Part shown: positions 8,516-15,711 of the stretch, one piece after another | Position numbering within the stretch: position 1 is the stretch's first letter | How the letters are laid out: each line of letters starts with the position of its first letter | Assembly (NCBI GenBank): GCA_002720975.1 | Contig: PBIX01000036.1 | Location: 1-34,661, forward strand | DNA from: Planctomycetota bacterium | GTDB taxonomy: Bacteria > Planctomycetota > UBA1135 > GCA-002686595 | Length of the DNA: 34,661 nucleotides | Reading direction: 5' to 3' | Translations under genes and position numbers: made by a program | Notes under the pieces: generated by a model | What the model was told of the DNA's origin: nothing | The model's input: the letters and a program-made list of their open reading frames with translations, nothing else | Database searches by the model: none

Positions 8516-9580
8516 ATGATCACCATGGAAGAACTACTGGCGCTGATGGTGCACCAGAGAGGCAGTGACCTACACGTATCCGTAGGGAGCCCACCCCGGA
8601 TTCGGGTGGATGGGGAGTTGCTCCCCGTGGAGTGCGACACCCTCTCCGAGGAGGACTCCAGACGCCTCGTAACGAGCATCCTGAACACGGACCAGATCGC
8701 TCGCTTCGATGCGGACCTGGAGCTGGACTGTTCCATCGGTCTCGAGGGCTTCGGGCGTTTCAGGGTCAACGTATTCCACCAGCAGGGCGCAGCGGCCTGT
8801 GTGCTGCGCTCAATACCGAGCGTCACCCCTGATTTTGAGACCCTCGGTGTGCCCGTGGAGACGGCCCAACGCATCTGTGCCATGCAGTCAGGGCTCGTAC
8901 TGGTCACAGGGGCCACCGGATCCGGCAAGTCCACCACCTTGGCGGCCATGATTGATCACATCAACCAGACCAGACAGGCCCACATCGTCACGATCGAGGA
9001 TCCGGTTGAGTTCACCCACGTGCACAAGCACTGCCTTGTGAACCAGCGCGAGGTCGGAGGCGACACCCACAGTTTCAAGTCTGCCCTGCGTTCGGTCCTG
9101 CGGCAGGACCCGGATGTGGTGCTGGTGGGGGAGCTGCGCGACCACGAGACCATTGAAGCCGCACTCACCCTGGCTGAAACCGGCCACCTGACCTTCGCCA
9201 CCCTGCACACATCCGATGCCGTGCAGACCATCAATCGCATCATCGACGTCTTCCCCTCCCATCAGCAGGCCCAGGTGCGCACGATGCTCTCCTTCTCCCT
9301 GCAGGCTGTCTTCAGCCAGAAGCTGCTGAAGAGCGCCTCAGGTACCGGCCGGCACATGGCGGCAGAGATCCTGCTGGCCAATTCGGGCGTTCGCGCTCAG
9401 ATCCGGGACGGCAAGGCCCACCAGATCTACTCGGCCATCCAGACCGGGGGCCGCATCGGCATGTGCACCATGGCCCAATCCCTGGCCGCGTTGGTCCAGA
9501 GCGGCAAGATCCAGATGGCCGATGCCGAGGTCGCCATTGGGGATCCCAGCGAACTGCACTCTGCGGTGAAGGCTGCCTAG
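8516..9580 (+). CDS. pilT: Type IV pilus retraction ATPase PilT
   Basis: Hexameric cytoplasmic ATPase that powers pilus disassembly and twitching; 354 residues, the usual PilT length. It has an N-terminal PAS-like region (GSDLHVSVGSPPRIRVDGEL), the Walker A GATGSGKST (132-140), the Asp box TIEDPVEF, the Walker B DPDVVLVGELRD with Glu206, and the His box HLTFATLHTSD. The C-terminal AIRNLIRE motif of classical PilT appears as a diverged GVRAQIRDGK. The start is fixed by AGGAGAAG at 8500-8507, eight bases before this ATG; an upstream in-frame start would add 62 residues with no family similarity. pilB begins three bases after the stop, so pilT, pilB and pilC probably share a transcript. Confidence 0.96.
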   Translation: MITMEELLALMVHQRGSDLHVSVGSPPRIRVDGELLPVECDTLSEEDSRRLVTSILNTDQIARFDADLELDCSIGLEGFGRFRVNVFHQQGAAACVLRSIPSVTPDFETLGVPVETAQRICAMQSGLVLVTGATGSGKSTTLAAMIDHINQTRQAHIVTIEDPVEFTHVHKHCLVNQREVGGDTHSFKSALRSVLRQDPDVVLVGELRDHETIEAALTLAETGHLTFATLHTSDAVQTINRIIDVFPSHQQAQVRTMLSFSLQAVFSQKLLKSASGTGRHMAAEILLANSGVRAQIRDGKAHQIYSAIQTGGRIGMCTMAQSLAALVQSGKIQMADAEVAIGDPSELHSAVKAA

Positions 9581-9582
9581 GC

Positions 9583-11283
9583 GTGCTGCACTCCAATAAA
9601 GTTCGGCGCCTGCTCCTGAAGGGCGACCTGATCAGCAAGGAGCAGTGGGAGCACGCCCAGGAAGAGGGCGGCGATGCTGTCCAGACCTTGATCGAGCAGG
9701 GTGTGCTGAGCGAAGAGGGCATTGCCGAGACGGTCTGTGGCGCTGCCGGGATCGCGCCCATCAACCTCGGCCAGATCGTGCCCGACCCCGAAGCGCTGGC
9801 CTCCATTTCCGAGGCGGAGTGCAAGCGTCGCCGAGTTCTGCCCCTGACCAAGAACGTCGACGTGCTGACCCTTGCCGTCACGGATCCTTTTGACGTCCTG
9901 CTGTTCGATGACATTCGCCGAGAGACGGGCTGCTATGTGCGCACCGTCTACGCCAATGCCCCGGCCCTGTCTGCGGCTCTCGATGCGGCATTCGACCATG
10001 GAGCCAAGCAGGTGGCAGAGATGATGGAGGAGGTCTCCGTTTCCGAAGATGTCCACATCGAGGAGCAGGAGGAGACCCAGGACATCGCCCAGGAGGGTGG
10101 TGAGGAGAGCGAAGCACCCGCGGTCAAGCTCGCGAACCTGATCCTCTTGCGGGCCCTCAAGGCCAAGGCAAGCGACATTCACATTGAGCCCGGAGAGCGT
10201 TCCGTTGGCGTGCGCTACCGGATCGACGGCCGCATGCGCGCCATCATGTCCCCTCCCAAGGCGATTCTGCCCTCCCTGACCTCGCGCCTGAAGATCCTGG
10301 CCAAGCTCGACATCGCCGAGCGCCAGGTGCCCCAGGACGGCAAGTTCCAGATCCGCTACGAGGGTCGATCGATTGACTGCCGCCTCTCCGTTCTCCCAGT
10401 AGTGGGGGGGGAGAAGTGCGTGATCAGGATCCTTGACGCCGGATCCATGGCCATGGCCCTCGACAGCATGGGGTACGAGCCCAAGTGCTTGGAGGACATC
10501 CGCGAGGCCATCGAATCGCCCTACGGGATGCTCTTGGTGACGGGCCCCACGGGCAGCGGAAAGTCCACCACCCTCTACTCCTGCGTGCAGGCCGTCGCCT
10601 CAGAAGAGATCAACGTGACCACCGTCGAGGACCCGGTTGAGTATCAGATGGACGGCATCAATCAGGTGCCCGTGAACCCCAAGCGCGGCCTGACTTTCGC
10701 CGGTGCCCTGCGCTCGATCTTGCGTCAGGACCCTGACGTCGTGCTGTTGGGTGAGATCCGGGACAAGGAGACCGCGGACATCGCGGTCAAGGCCGCCCTT
10801 ACCGGCCACTTGGTGCTCTCCACCCTGCACACCAATGACGCCCCTGGCACGATCTCCCGTCTGGCCGACATGGGTGTCGACCCGTTCATGGTGTCCAGCT
10901 CGGTCCTGTGCGTGTGTGCACAGCGGCTCGGCCGTCGACTGTGCACCCACTGCCGCATGCCGAGCGAGCGACCCTCGCTGGAGAAGTTGGAGGAGTGGGG
11001 ACTGCACCCCAGCGATCTGCTTGACGAGCACTCCTTCTACGAAGCGGACCCGGCCGGTTGCCGCCAGTGCAATCAGGGCTACCTGGGCCGTTTCCCGATC
11101 TTCGAGACCATGAGGGTCTCCCCCGAAATCAAGCGCATGATCATTGAGGGTGCCTCGAAGGCGGACCTCAAGTCCCAGGCCATCGAAGAGGGCATGCTGA
11201 CCTTGCGGCGCGTGGGAATGCTGAACGCAGCACGCGGCGTGACCACTGTCGAAGAGATCCTGCGCGTGACCCTAGGCGACTGA
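9583..11283 (+). CDS. pilB: Type IV pilus extension ATPase PilB / GspE
   Basis: Assembly ATPase of 566 residues. Residues about 1-140 are a MshEN/GspE N-terminal region (KRRRVLPLTKNVDVLTLAVTDP). An acidic linker (about 150-178) precedes the ATPase core. The core has ASDIHIEP, the Walker A GPTGSGKST (321-329), VEDPVEYQ, the Walker B DPDVVLLGEIRD with Glu391, and LSTLHTNDA. The zinc tetracysteine region has CTHC (454/457) and CRQC (493/496). The chosen start is a GTG three bases after the pilT stop; longer readings only run into pilT. PilB rather than GspE is inferred from pilT next door. Confidence 0.95.
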   Translation: MLHSNKVRRLLLKGDLISKEQWEHAQEEGGDAVQTLIEQGVLSEEGIAETVCGAAGIAPINLGQIVPDPEALASISEAECKRRRVLPLTKNVDVLTLAVTDPFDVLLFDDIRRETGCYVRTVYANAPALSAALDAAFDHGAKQVAEMMEEVSVSEDVHIEEQEETQDIAQEGGEESEAPAVKLANLILLRALKAKASDIHIEPGERSVGVRYRIDGRMRAIMSPPKAILPSLTSRLKILAKLDIAERQVPQDGKFQIRYEGRSIDCRLSVLPVVGGEKCVIRILDAGSMAMALDSMGYEPKCLEDIREAIESPYGMLLVTGPTGSGKSTTLYSCVQAVASEEINVTTVEDPVEYQMDGINQVPVNPKRGLTFAGALRSILRQDPDVVLLGEIRDKETADIAVKAALTGHLVLSTLHTNDAPGTISRLADMGVDPFMVSSSVLCVCAQRLGRRLCTHCRMPSERPSLEKLEEWGLHPSDLLDEHSFYEADPAGCRQCNQGYLGRFPIFETMRVSPEIKRMIIEGASKADLKSQAIEEGMLTLRRVGMLNAARGVTTVEEILRVTLGD

Positions 11284-11303
11284 GCCCGACCCCCCGGAAA
11301 AAC

Positions 11304-12533
11304 GTGAACCACTTCAAATACGCTGCCAAGAGTCCCCAAGGGGAACACGTGGAAGGCACCATCAGCGCCTCGACAAAGGCCGAAGCCCTCGCGGAGTTGC
11401 GCTCGAAGAACCTGGTTCTGCTGCGCCTGGACGAGGCTGGCGGTACAAGTGGCGTTGGCGCTCGCTGGAGCTTCGGGTCACGCAAGCCCAAGGTGAAGGC
11501 ACGCAAGGGCGAGTTGGTCATCTTCACACGGCAACTGGCCACCATGGTGGGGGCGGGATTGTCCTTGCTCGAGTCCCTTGAGGTGCTGGGGCAACAGGCG
11601 GAGTCACCGGGCATGAAGGCCGCATGCGAGAGCATGGTTGCCGATCTGCGGGCGGGCTCGGACCTGTCCCAAGCCATGGAGCGCTGCCCAAGGGTGTTCT
11701 CACACCTGTATGCCAACATGGTCAAGGCCGGGGAGGTCTCCGGGCAGATGGACGTCATTCTGGAGCGCTTGGCGGACTATCAGGAGCAGTCCGAAGCCCT
11801 CGCGCGCGAGATTCGTTCCGCCATGACCTACCCGGTCATTTCCATGCTCCTCGTGCTCGGGATCACGGCCTTCCTGATGGTTGGCGTCGTCCCCACCTTC
11901 AAAGAGGTGTTTGAGAGTATGGACTCCGAGCTGCCGGCGATCACCGAATTCGTTCTGGAGCTCTCGCGCTCATTGCGTGCGAACGCGGGGATGATCCTGA
12001 TGAGCCTGATCGCCCTGACCGGCTCGCTGGTGATGATCACGAGAACCCAGACAGGTGCCTATCACTGGGACCGCCTGCGCCTGAAGGTGCCCGTATTCGG
12101 GCCGCTACTCAAGAAAGTGTGTCTGGCCCGTTTCAGCCGCACGTTCTCCACGCTGATTCGTTCCGGCGTACCCATCATGTCCACCTTGGATATTGTGGGT
12201 CACACGGCGGGAAACCGAGTCGTGTCCAAGGCGGTGGAGAAGTCCCGGGATAGCGTACGCAACGGAAACCTGCTCTCTGAGCCTCTGGCCAGCGAGCCCG
12301 TTTTCCCACCCATGGTCGTCCGCATGATCGCGATCGGAGAGCGCACTGGGGCCTTGGAGGCCCTGCTGGAAAAGATTTCCGAGTTCTACGACGCCCAGGT
12401 CAAAGCCCAGGTCAAGGCGCTGACCTCTTTGATCGAACCCCTCCTGATATCCGTCATGGGAGTGGTCGTGGGGACCGTGGTCCTGTCGATCTTCATTCCC
12501 ATCCTGGACATGGCCGGCAAGGCCGGCTCCTAG
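11304..12533 (+). CDS. pilC: Type IV pilus inner-membrane platform protein PilC / GspF
   Basis: Polytopic membrane protein of 409 residues on which PilB and PilT act to add or remove pilin subunits. Two T2SSF domains are visible. The first contains FTRQLATMVGAGLSLLESLE and the membrane segment around VISMLLVLGITAFLMVGVV. The second contains CLARFSRTFSTLIRSGVPIM and ends in the segment around LLISVMGVVVGTVVLSIF. A further helix lies around GMILMSLIALTGSLVMI. The GTG start lies 20 bases after pilB with a modest GGAA upstream. It is the last gene before the structured leader of the prepilin. Confidence 0.95.
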   Translation: MNHFKYAAKSPQGEHVEGTISASTKAEALAELRSKNLVLLRLDEAGGTSGVGARWSFGSRKPKVKARKGELVIFTRQLATMVGAGLSLLESLEVLGQQAESPGMKAACESMVADLRAGSDLSQAMERCPRVFSHLYANMVKAGEVSGQMDVILERLADYQEQSEALAREIRSAMTYPVISMLLVLGITAFLMVGVVPTFKEVFESMDSELPAITEFVLELSRSLRANAGMILMSLIALTGSLVMITRTQTGAYHWDRLRLKVPVFGPLLKKVCLARFSRTFSTLIRSGVPIMSTLDIVGHTAGNRVVSKAVEKSRDSVRNGNLLSEPLASEPVFPPMVVRMIAIGERTGALEALLEKISEFYDAQVKAQVKALTSLIEPLLISVMGVVVGTVVLSIFIPILDMAGKAGS

Positions 12534-12585
12534 GGGACGGCAGGGGCCACAGCCCTTCGCCTCATTCTGGGACACCCTGCCGAAT

Positions 12586-12789
12586 AACCCCGTTGGGGTT
12601 TAAGAGATCCGGCAGCGAAGTCGATAGACGGGGTGAGCCAATCGCCTGGGATTCCCCCAGGTCCGGCTACCCGAGCGTGGCCTCCTCGATGGGAGGTTTT
12701 AGTTCACTCCAAAACCAACCGACCCCAGAGGTCAACCGGGACCCCCAGCCTTGCGCTTGGGACACCCACAACCTAGAGACCCCAACAAC
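12586..12789 (+). promoter_or_regulatory. Structured leader of the prepilin gene with mutually exclusive hairpins
   Basis: Read as RNA, the leader has four notable parts. AACCCC/GGGGTT (12586-12600) is a tight hairpin that could also end the pilC transcript. A long imperfect hairpin (12629-12673) has a perfect inner stem CCTGGG/CCCAGG (12645-12650 with 12656-12661) and an outer stem AGCC/GGCT plus GGGT/ACCC. CCTCC/GGAGG (12681-12696) is followed by TTTT. GGTTTT (12695-12700) can instead pair with AAAACC (12711-12716), and this shares bases with the terminator-like stem. The layout resembles a sensor plus expression platform. The core GCAAA-type motif of the known class I cyclic-di-GMP riboswitch is absent, so the ligand, if any, is unknown. 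Confidence 0.5.
12681..12700 (+). terminator. Terminator-like hairpin inside the prepilin leader
   Basis: CCTCC and GGAGG make a 5-bp stem with loop TCGATG, directly followed by TTTT. It sits about 90 bases before the prepilin start codon, where an attenuator would sit. The stem is short, so strength is doubtful. Confidence 0.4.
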
Positions 12790-13524
12790 ATGCGTATCCG
12801 AAACCAACGCCAGTCCGGCTTCACCCTCATCGAACTGATGATCGTCGTGGCCATCATCGCCATCGTGACCGCGGTTGCCCTTCCCAAGATGATGAGTGCC
12901 CGCCTGTCCGCCAACGAGAACGCGGCCGTCGCGAACCTGCGCACGATTGCTGCTGCCCAGCAGTCATTCCAGTCTTCTTGCGCTGTTGACACCGACGCCG
13001 ATGGCGGCGGTGAGTTCGGCTTCTTCGGCGAGCTCGCCGGATCCGATCAGCTTCGCACCTGGAGTTCGAGCGGCACCGTCCTCACCGGCGGTCTCCTGAA
13101 TCCTCCGTTCCTCGCCACGACCTTCGGCAACATCGCCACTTCGGTCGTCGAGCGTCAGGGCTACATGTTCAAGATCTACCTGCCTGACAGCAGCACGGGC
13201 GCCGTCGCTGGTGTCGCCGAGGATGCGAGCGGTGGAGCGGATTCCACGGACCTTCCGGGTTCTGCCAACTGTGAGATCTACTGGTGCGCCTACGCCTGGC
13301 CCAAGCAGGCTGGCAAGACCGGCAACCGTTGCTTCTTCATCAACCAGGACCAGGACATCATCCAGACGGATGGCAAGGTCACGGCTGCCCGCTACGAAGG
13401 TACCGGCCTGGTGCCCGCCTACAGTGCCGCCTACGACACCGCCGACATGGGCGATCACCTCGGCCTGAACATCATGGGCAAGTCGGCTGTGGACACCAAC
13501 GTCTGGACCGCAGTCGGTAACTGA
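12790..13524 (+). CDS. Type IV prepilin / pseudopilin-like protein
   Basis: Pilin-class subunit of 244 residues. A short basic leader (MRIRNQRQSG) is followed by the prepilin peptidase site G|FTLIELMIVVAIIAIVTA, with Phe at +1 and Glu at +5 of the mature protein, and by a hydrophobic helix that anchors and polymerises. The globular part is Ala/Gly/Ser/Thr-rich with Cys residues in SSCAVD, ANCEIYWC and RCFF that could form two disulfides. It is longer than a typical major pilin (about 150) and resembles large pseudopilins common in planctomycetes. The ATG at 12790 gives the normal leader. It follows pilC after a structured leader and precedes a strong hairpin, which suggests its own high-level transcript. 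It is likely processed by PilD and assembled by PilB/PilC. Confidence 0.93.
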   Translation: MRIRNQRQSGFTLIELMIVVAIIAIVTAVALPKMMSARLSANENAAVANLRTIAAAQQSFQSSCAVDTDADGGGEFGFFGELAGSDQLRTWSSSGTVLTGGLLNPPFLATTFGNIATSVVERQGYMFKIYLPDSSTGAVAGVAEDASGGADSTDLPGSANCEIYWCAYAWPKQAGKTGNRCFFINQDQDIIQTDGKVTAARYEGTGLVPAYSAAYDTADMGDHLGLNIMGKSAVDTNVWTAVGN

Positions 13525-13547
13525 TCCCCTCGGGATTCCAAGTACGC

Positions 13548-13579
13548 AGGGGCGCCGATGCATGGGCATCGGCGCCCCT
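13548..13579 (+). terminator. Strong hairpin terminator after the prepilin gene
   Basis: A perfect 14-bp inverted repeat (13548-13561 and 13566-13579) surrounds the four-base loop ATGG, followed by TCTCTATT. It lies 23 bases after the prepilin stop and 34 bases before the end of the convergent tatD. It is the strongest terminator-like structure in the window. Confidence 0.8.
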
Positions 13580-13613
13580 TCTCTATTGAGCTTGTGTCGG
13601 GTGTGCGCTTGTT

Positions 13614-14384
13614 CTAGCGGCTTTCCAGCTCAAAGAGCTCATTGGCGTTGTGCGAAGTGATCTGGGCGAGCTCCACGGCTTCCAGTCCGCGCGCTTCCGC
13701 GATGTGCTCCAAGACCACGCGCGTATAGGCGGGCTCGTTGCGCTTGCCCCGGTGGCCTTGGGGGGCGAGGAATGGACAGTCCGTCTCGACCAGCAGCCGC
13801 TCCAAGGGGACCTCGGTTGCAGCTGTGCGGTTGGCCTCGCTCCTTGGGAAGGTCACGATGCCGGAGAAGGAGACGTAGAGGCCGGCATCGAGGTAGTGAT
13901 GGAGCTCTGCCGGGCCCATGGTGTAGCAGTGCATGACCCCACGAACTCCGGGGTACTCCTGAATCGCGGCCAATGTGGCCTCGTGAGCCTCTCGACAGTG
14001 GATGATTACAGGCTTGTCCAATTCCCGGGCGAGGTTCAGGTGCCAGCGAAAGGCGCGCTCTTGAGCCTCGCGAGGGGAGTACTCCTTGAAGAAGTCGAGG
14101 CCCGTCTCGCCCACGGCAACGCAACCAGCGCGGCGACAGATTTCCTCGATCCGGTCGAGAGCGCCGGGGTCATCCATTGCCTGGGCATCATGCGGGTGTA
14201 TCCCAGCCGTCGGGTAGAGGCCGGGCTCGTCTTGGCACAGATTCCATGCGGCCTCGGATGTGGACACGTCCGTCCCCACCACCAGCATGCGCTCGACTCC
14301 ATTGGCTCGTGCGCGTATCAGCACCTCAGCCCGATCTTCGTCGAAGTCCTTCCAGAACAGATGCGAGTGGGTGTCGATGATCAT
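13614..14384 (-). CDS. tatD: TatD-family metal-dependent deoxyribonuclease
   Basis: Amidohydrolase-fold nuclease of 256 residues, implicated in DNA repair or quality control in other bacteria. Metal ligands are visible in order: DTHSH (His6, His8), GETGLDF (Glu93), IIHCRE (His129), MHCYT (His152) and VETDCPFL (Asp202). The closing region HRGKRNEPAY is typical. The start at 14384 puts the family N-terminus MIIDTHSHL at residue 1; a longer reading adds 35 residues from the upstream gene. It lies 11 bases after the stop of the helical-repeat lipoprotein, so both are probably one operon. Confidence 0.95.
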   Translation of the reverse strand: MIIDTHSHLFWKDFDEDRAEVLIRARANGVERMLVVGTDVSTSEAAWNLCQDEPGLYPTAGIHPHDAQAMDDPGALDRIEEICRRAGCVAVGETGLDFFKEYSPREAQERAFRWHLNLARELDKPVIIHCREAHEATLAAIQEYPGVRGVMHCYTMGPAELHHYLDAGLYVSFSGIVTFPRSEANRTAATEVPLERLLVETDCPFLAPQGHRGKRNEPAYTRVVLEHIAEARGLEAVELAQITSHNANELFELESR

Positions 14385-14395
14385 CGCCGTGCCCT

Positions 14396-15397
14396 TCACT
14401 TGCAGCCCATCAGCTGCTGCATGTCCGCCAAAAAGGTGGCGAAGGTAGCATCCACTTCGAGTGAGAGGATGTGTGAGAAGAGCGCGCACGCCTCCTCGGT
14501 GTTGAAGGAGACCCGGATGGCTTGCGCTGCCTTTCGTCGCAGGTAGGCGTCCCCGGTGGACTCCACGAGGCAGACTTTGAGGGCTTCCCGGCCCAGCGTG
14601 TCATCGGGGTACCCTCCGAGGAATTCTACGGCCGCATAGCGGGCGGGCGGATCCAAGACCAGATTGGTGGCCGCATCCGCCAGCATGTCGACCGGTGAAG
14701 TTTGGGTGCGCTCACAGGCTGTCACCCAGGCCCGGATCAGGAACTCATCGGGTGGCATCGTCTTGGTCGCGCGCTTGCGGCGGCGCAAATGGGCGGCAGC
14801 CTCTTGCTTGTACACTTCAGGATCGGCCTCAGCCAGAAGCACTGCGGCTTCGGTGCGATCGTCGTATCGATAGCCATAGGTCACCATCAACTCACGCAGC
14901 AAGGGAGCTGCGGCCTTCGGCGAGCAGCGCGTACCGATCCTGAGTAGCGCCTGGCGCGTGACTGTGCGGTCACTGACCTCACCCGTGAAGGCGTGCAACG
15001 CCGCGTTGCCGATCTCCTCTTCCCGCGCCTCCATCATCTTTCGCAGGGCGCGTGTTTGCCGTAGCCACTCATCGTGGAGATCACTGGTCTCTTCGATGGC
15101 GGGAGGAATCATGGCCTCCACAAATGCCTTGATCTCCGCTCGGGCTTCGGAGCTGATGGGTGCCGAGTGAGGGATCCCCGCGGAGTCCCGATCCTCACCC
15201 TTGCTCCCCGGATTCAATGACGGGGGGAGGGCAATCTCTTGGGCAGCGGGTTCACCTGCAGTTGGGGCCGGGGCGGGCGAGCAACTGACCAGAGGGAGGA
15301 GCCCAAGGGCCCACCCGAAGGGCCAGAGGAGAATCCCCCGGAAGGGGCTGGTGGGGGCCTGGTGTAGGGGCCCGGCCCGAAGCTCGGGGGGAGGCAT
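14396..15397 (-). CDS. Lipoprotein with helical (HEAT-like) repeats
   Basis: Predicted lipoprotein of 333 residues, function unknown. Before the mature part there is a hydrophobic segment (FRGILLWPFGWALGLLP) ending in LVSC, with the modified Cys near residue 39. After a Pro/Ala-rich linker, the protein is almost all helix with repeated phrases such as RQALLRIGTRCSPKAAAPLL, EAAVLLAEADPEVYKQEAAA and AYLRRKAAQAIRVSF, typical of HEAT-like scaffolds. Starts further upstream (15496 and 15514) are open, but they read a Pro-rich text produced by the G-run region, so 15397 is preferred. It is cotranscribed with tatD. A protein-docking role at the membrane is inference from the fold. Confidence 0.82.
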   Translation of the reverse strand: MPPPELRAGPLHQAPTSPFRGILLWPFGWALGLLPLVSCSPAPAPTAGEPAAQEIALPPSLNPGSKGEDRDSAGIPHSAPISSEARAEIKAFVEAMIPPAIEETSDLHDEWLRQTRALRKMMEAREEEIGNAALHAFTGEVSDRTVTRQALLRIGTRCSPKAAAPLLRELMVTYGYRYDDRTEAAVLLAEADPEVYKQEAAAHLRRRKRATKTMPPDEFLIRAWVTACERTQTSPVDMLADAATNLVLDPPARYAAVEFLGGYPDDTLGREALKVCLVESTGDAYLRRKAAQAIRVSFNTEEACALFSHILSLEVDATFATFLADMQQLMGCK

Positions 15398-15468
15398 GGG
15401 CGCTTGGGGGGTGGGGGCCAAAATGGGGCGTGGGGGGGAAGAATGTGGGGCCGGGGGGGCTTGTTGGG
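15386..15468 (+). repeat. Cluster of G-runs in the divergent intergenic region
   Basis: Nine runs of three to seven G lie on the plus strand within 83 bases (at 15386, 15398, 15406, 15413, 15425, 15432, 15447, 15453 and 15466). The spacing fits one or more G-quadruplexes. The cluster covers the start region of the minus-strand lipoprotein and lies just upstream of the likely promoter of the plus-strand gene. Confidence 0.7.
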
Positions 15469-15489
15469 CAGGGCTCTTGCAGTTGGGGC

Positions 15490-15520
15490 TTGGCATGGAG
15501 ATCCCAGACGGCAATATAGT
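15490..15520 (+). promoter_or_regulatory. Likely promoter for the first large lipoprotein
   Basis: TTGGCA (15490-15495) and TATAGT (15515-15520) each match five of six sigma-70 consensus bases, with a slightly long spacer of 19. This would give a leader of about 185 bases containing a hairpin at 15590-15610 (CCGGGTAGG with CCTACCCCGG). TATAGT stands out in an otherwise GC-rich stretch. Confidence 0.45.
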
Positions 15521-15711
15521 GGCCCCCCTGAACTCTGACGAGCCCTCCTTGGGGGCCTTCCCGACCAGGACGCAACTTTGCCCCCTTGTCCGGGTAGGTT
15601 CCTACCCCGGATTCGGCCCGGGTTTTCATTCTCCGTCACCCTCCATCTCCCCGGCGCCCTGCGTCACGGCATCGAGCCCCAACCCGGGCCCGAGGCCCTT
15701 TACGGACATCC

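Noticed and set aside
9463..9582. 40-residue N-terminal extension of PilB
   Set aside because: It lies inside pilT in another frame and has no GspE/PilB similarity.
12586..12677. Known cyclic-di-GMP class I (GEMM) riboswitch before the prepilin gene
   Set aside because: The location and some phrases are suggestive, but the GGGACGCAAAGCC-type core and the tetraloop-receptor pattern are not present.
13650..14546. Plus-strand open frame of 298 codons opposite tatD
   Set aside because: tatD on the minus strand has all its metal ligands in order; the plus-strand text has no recognisable features.
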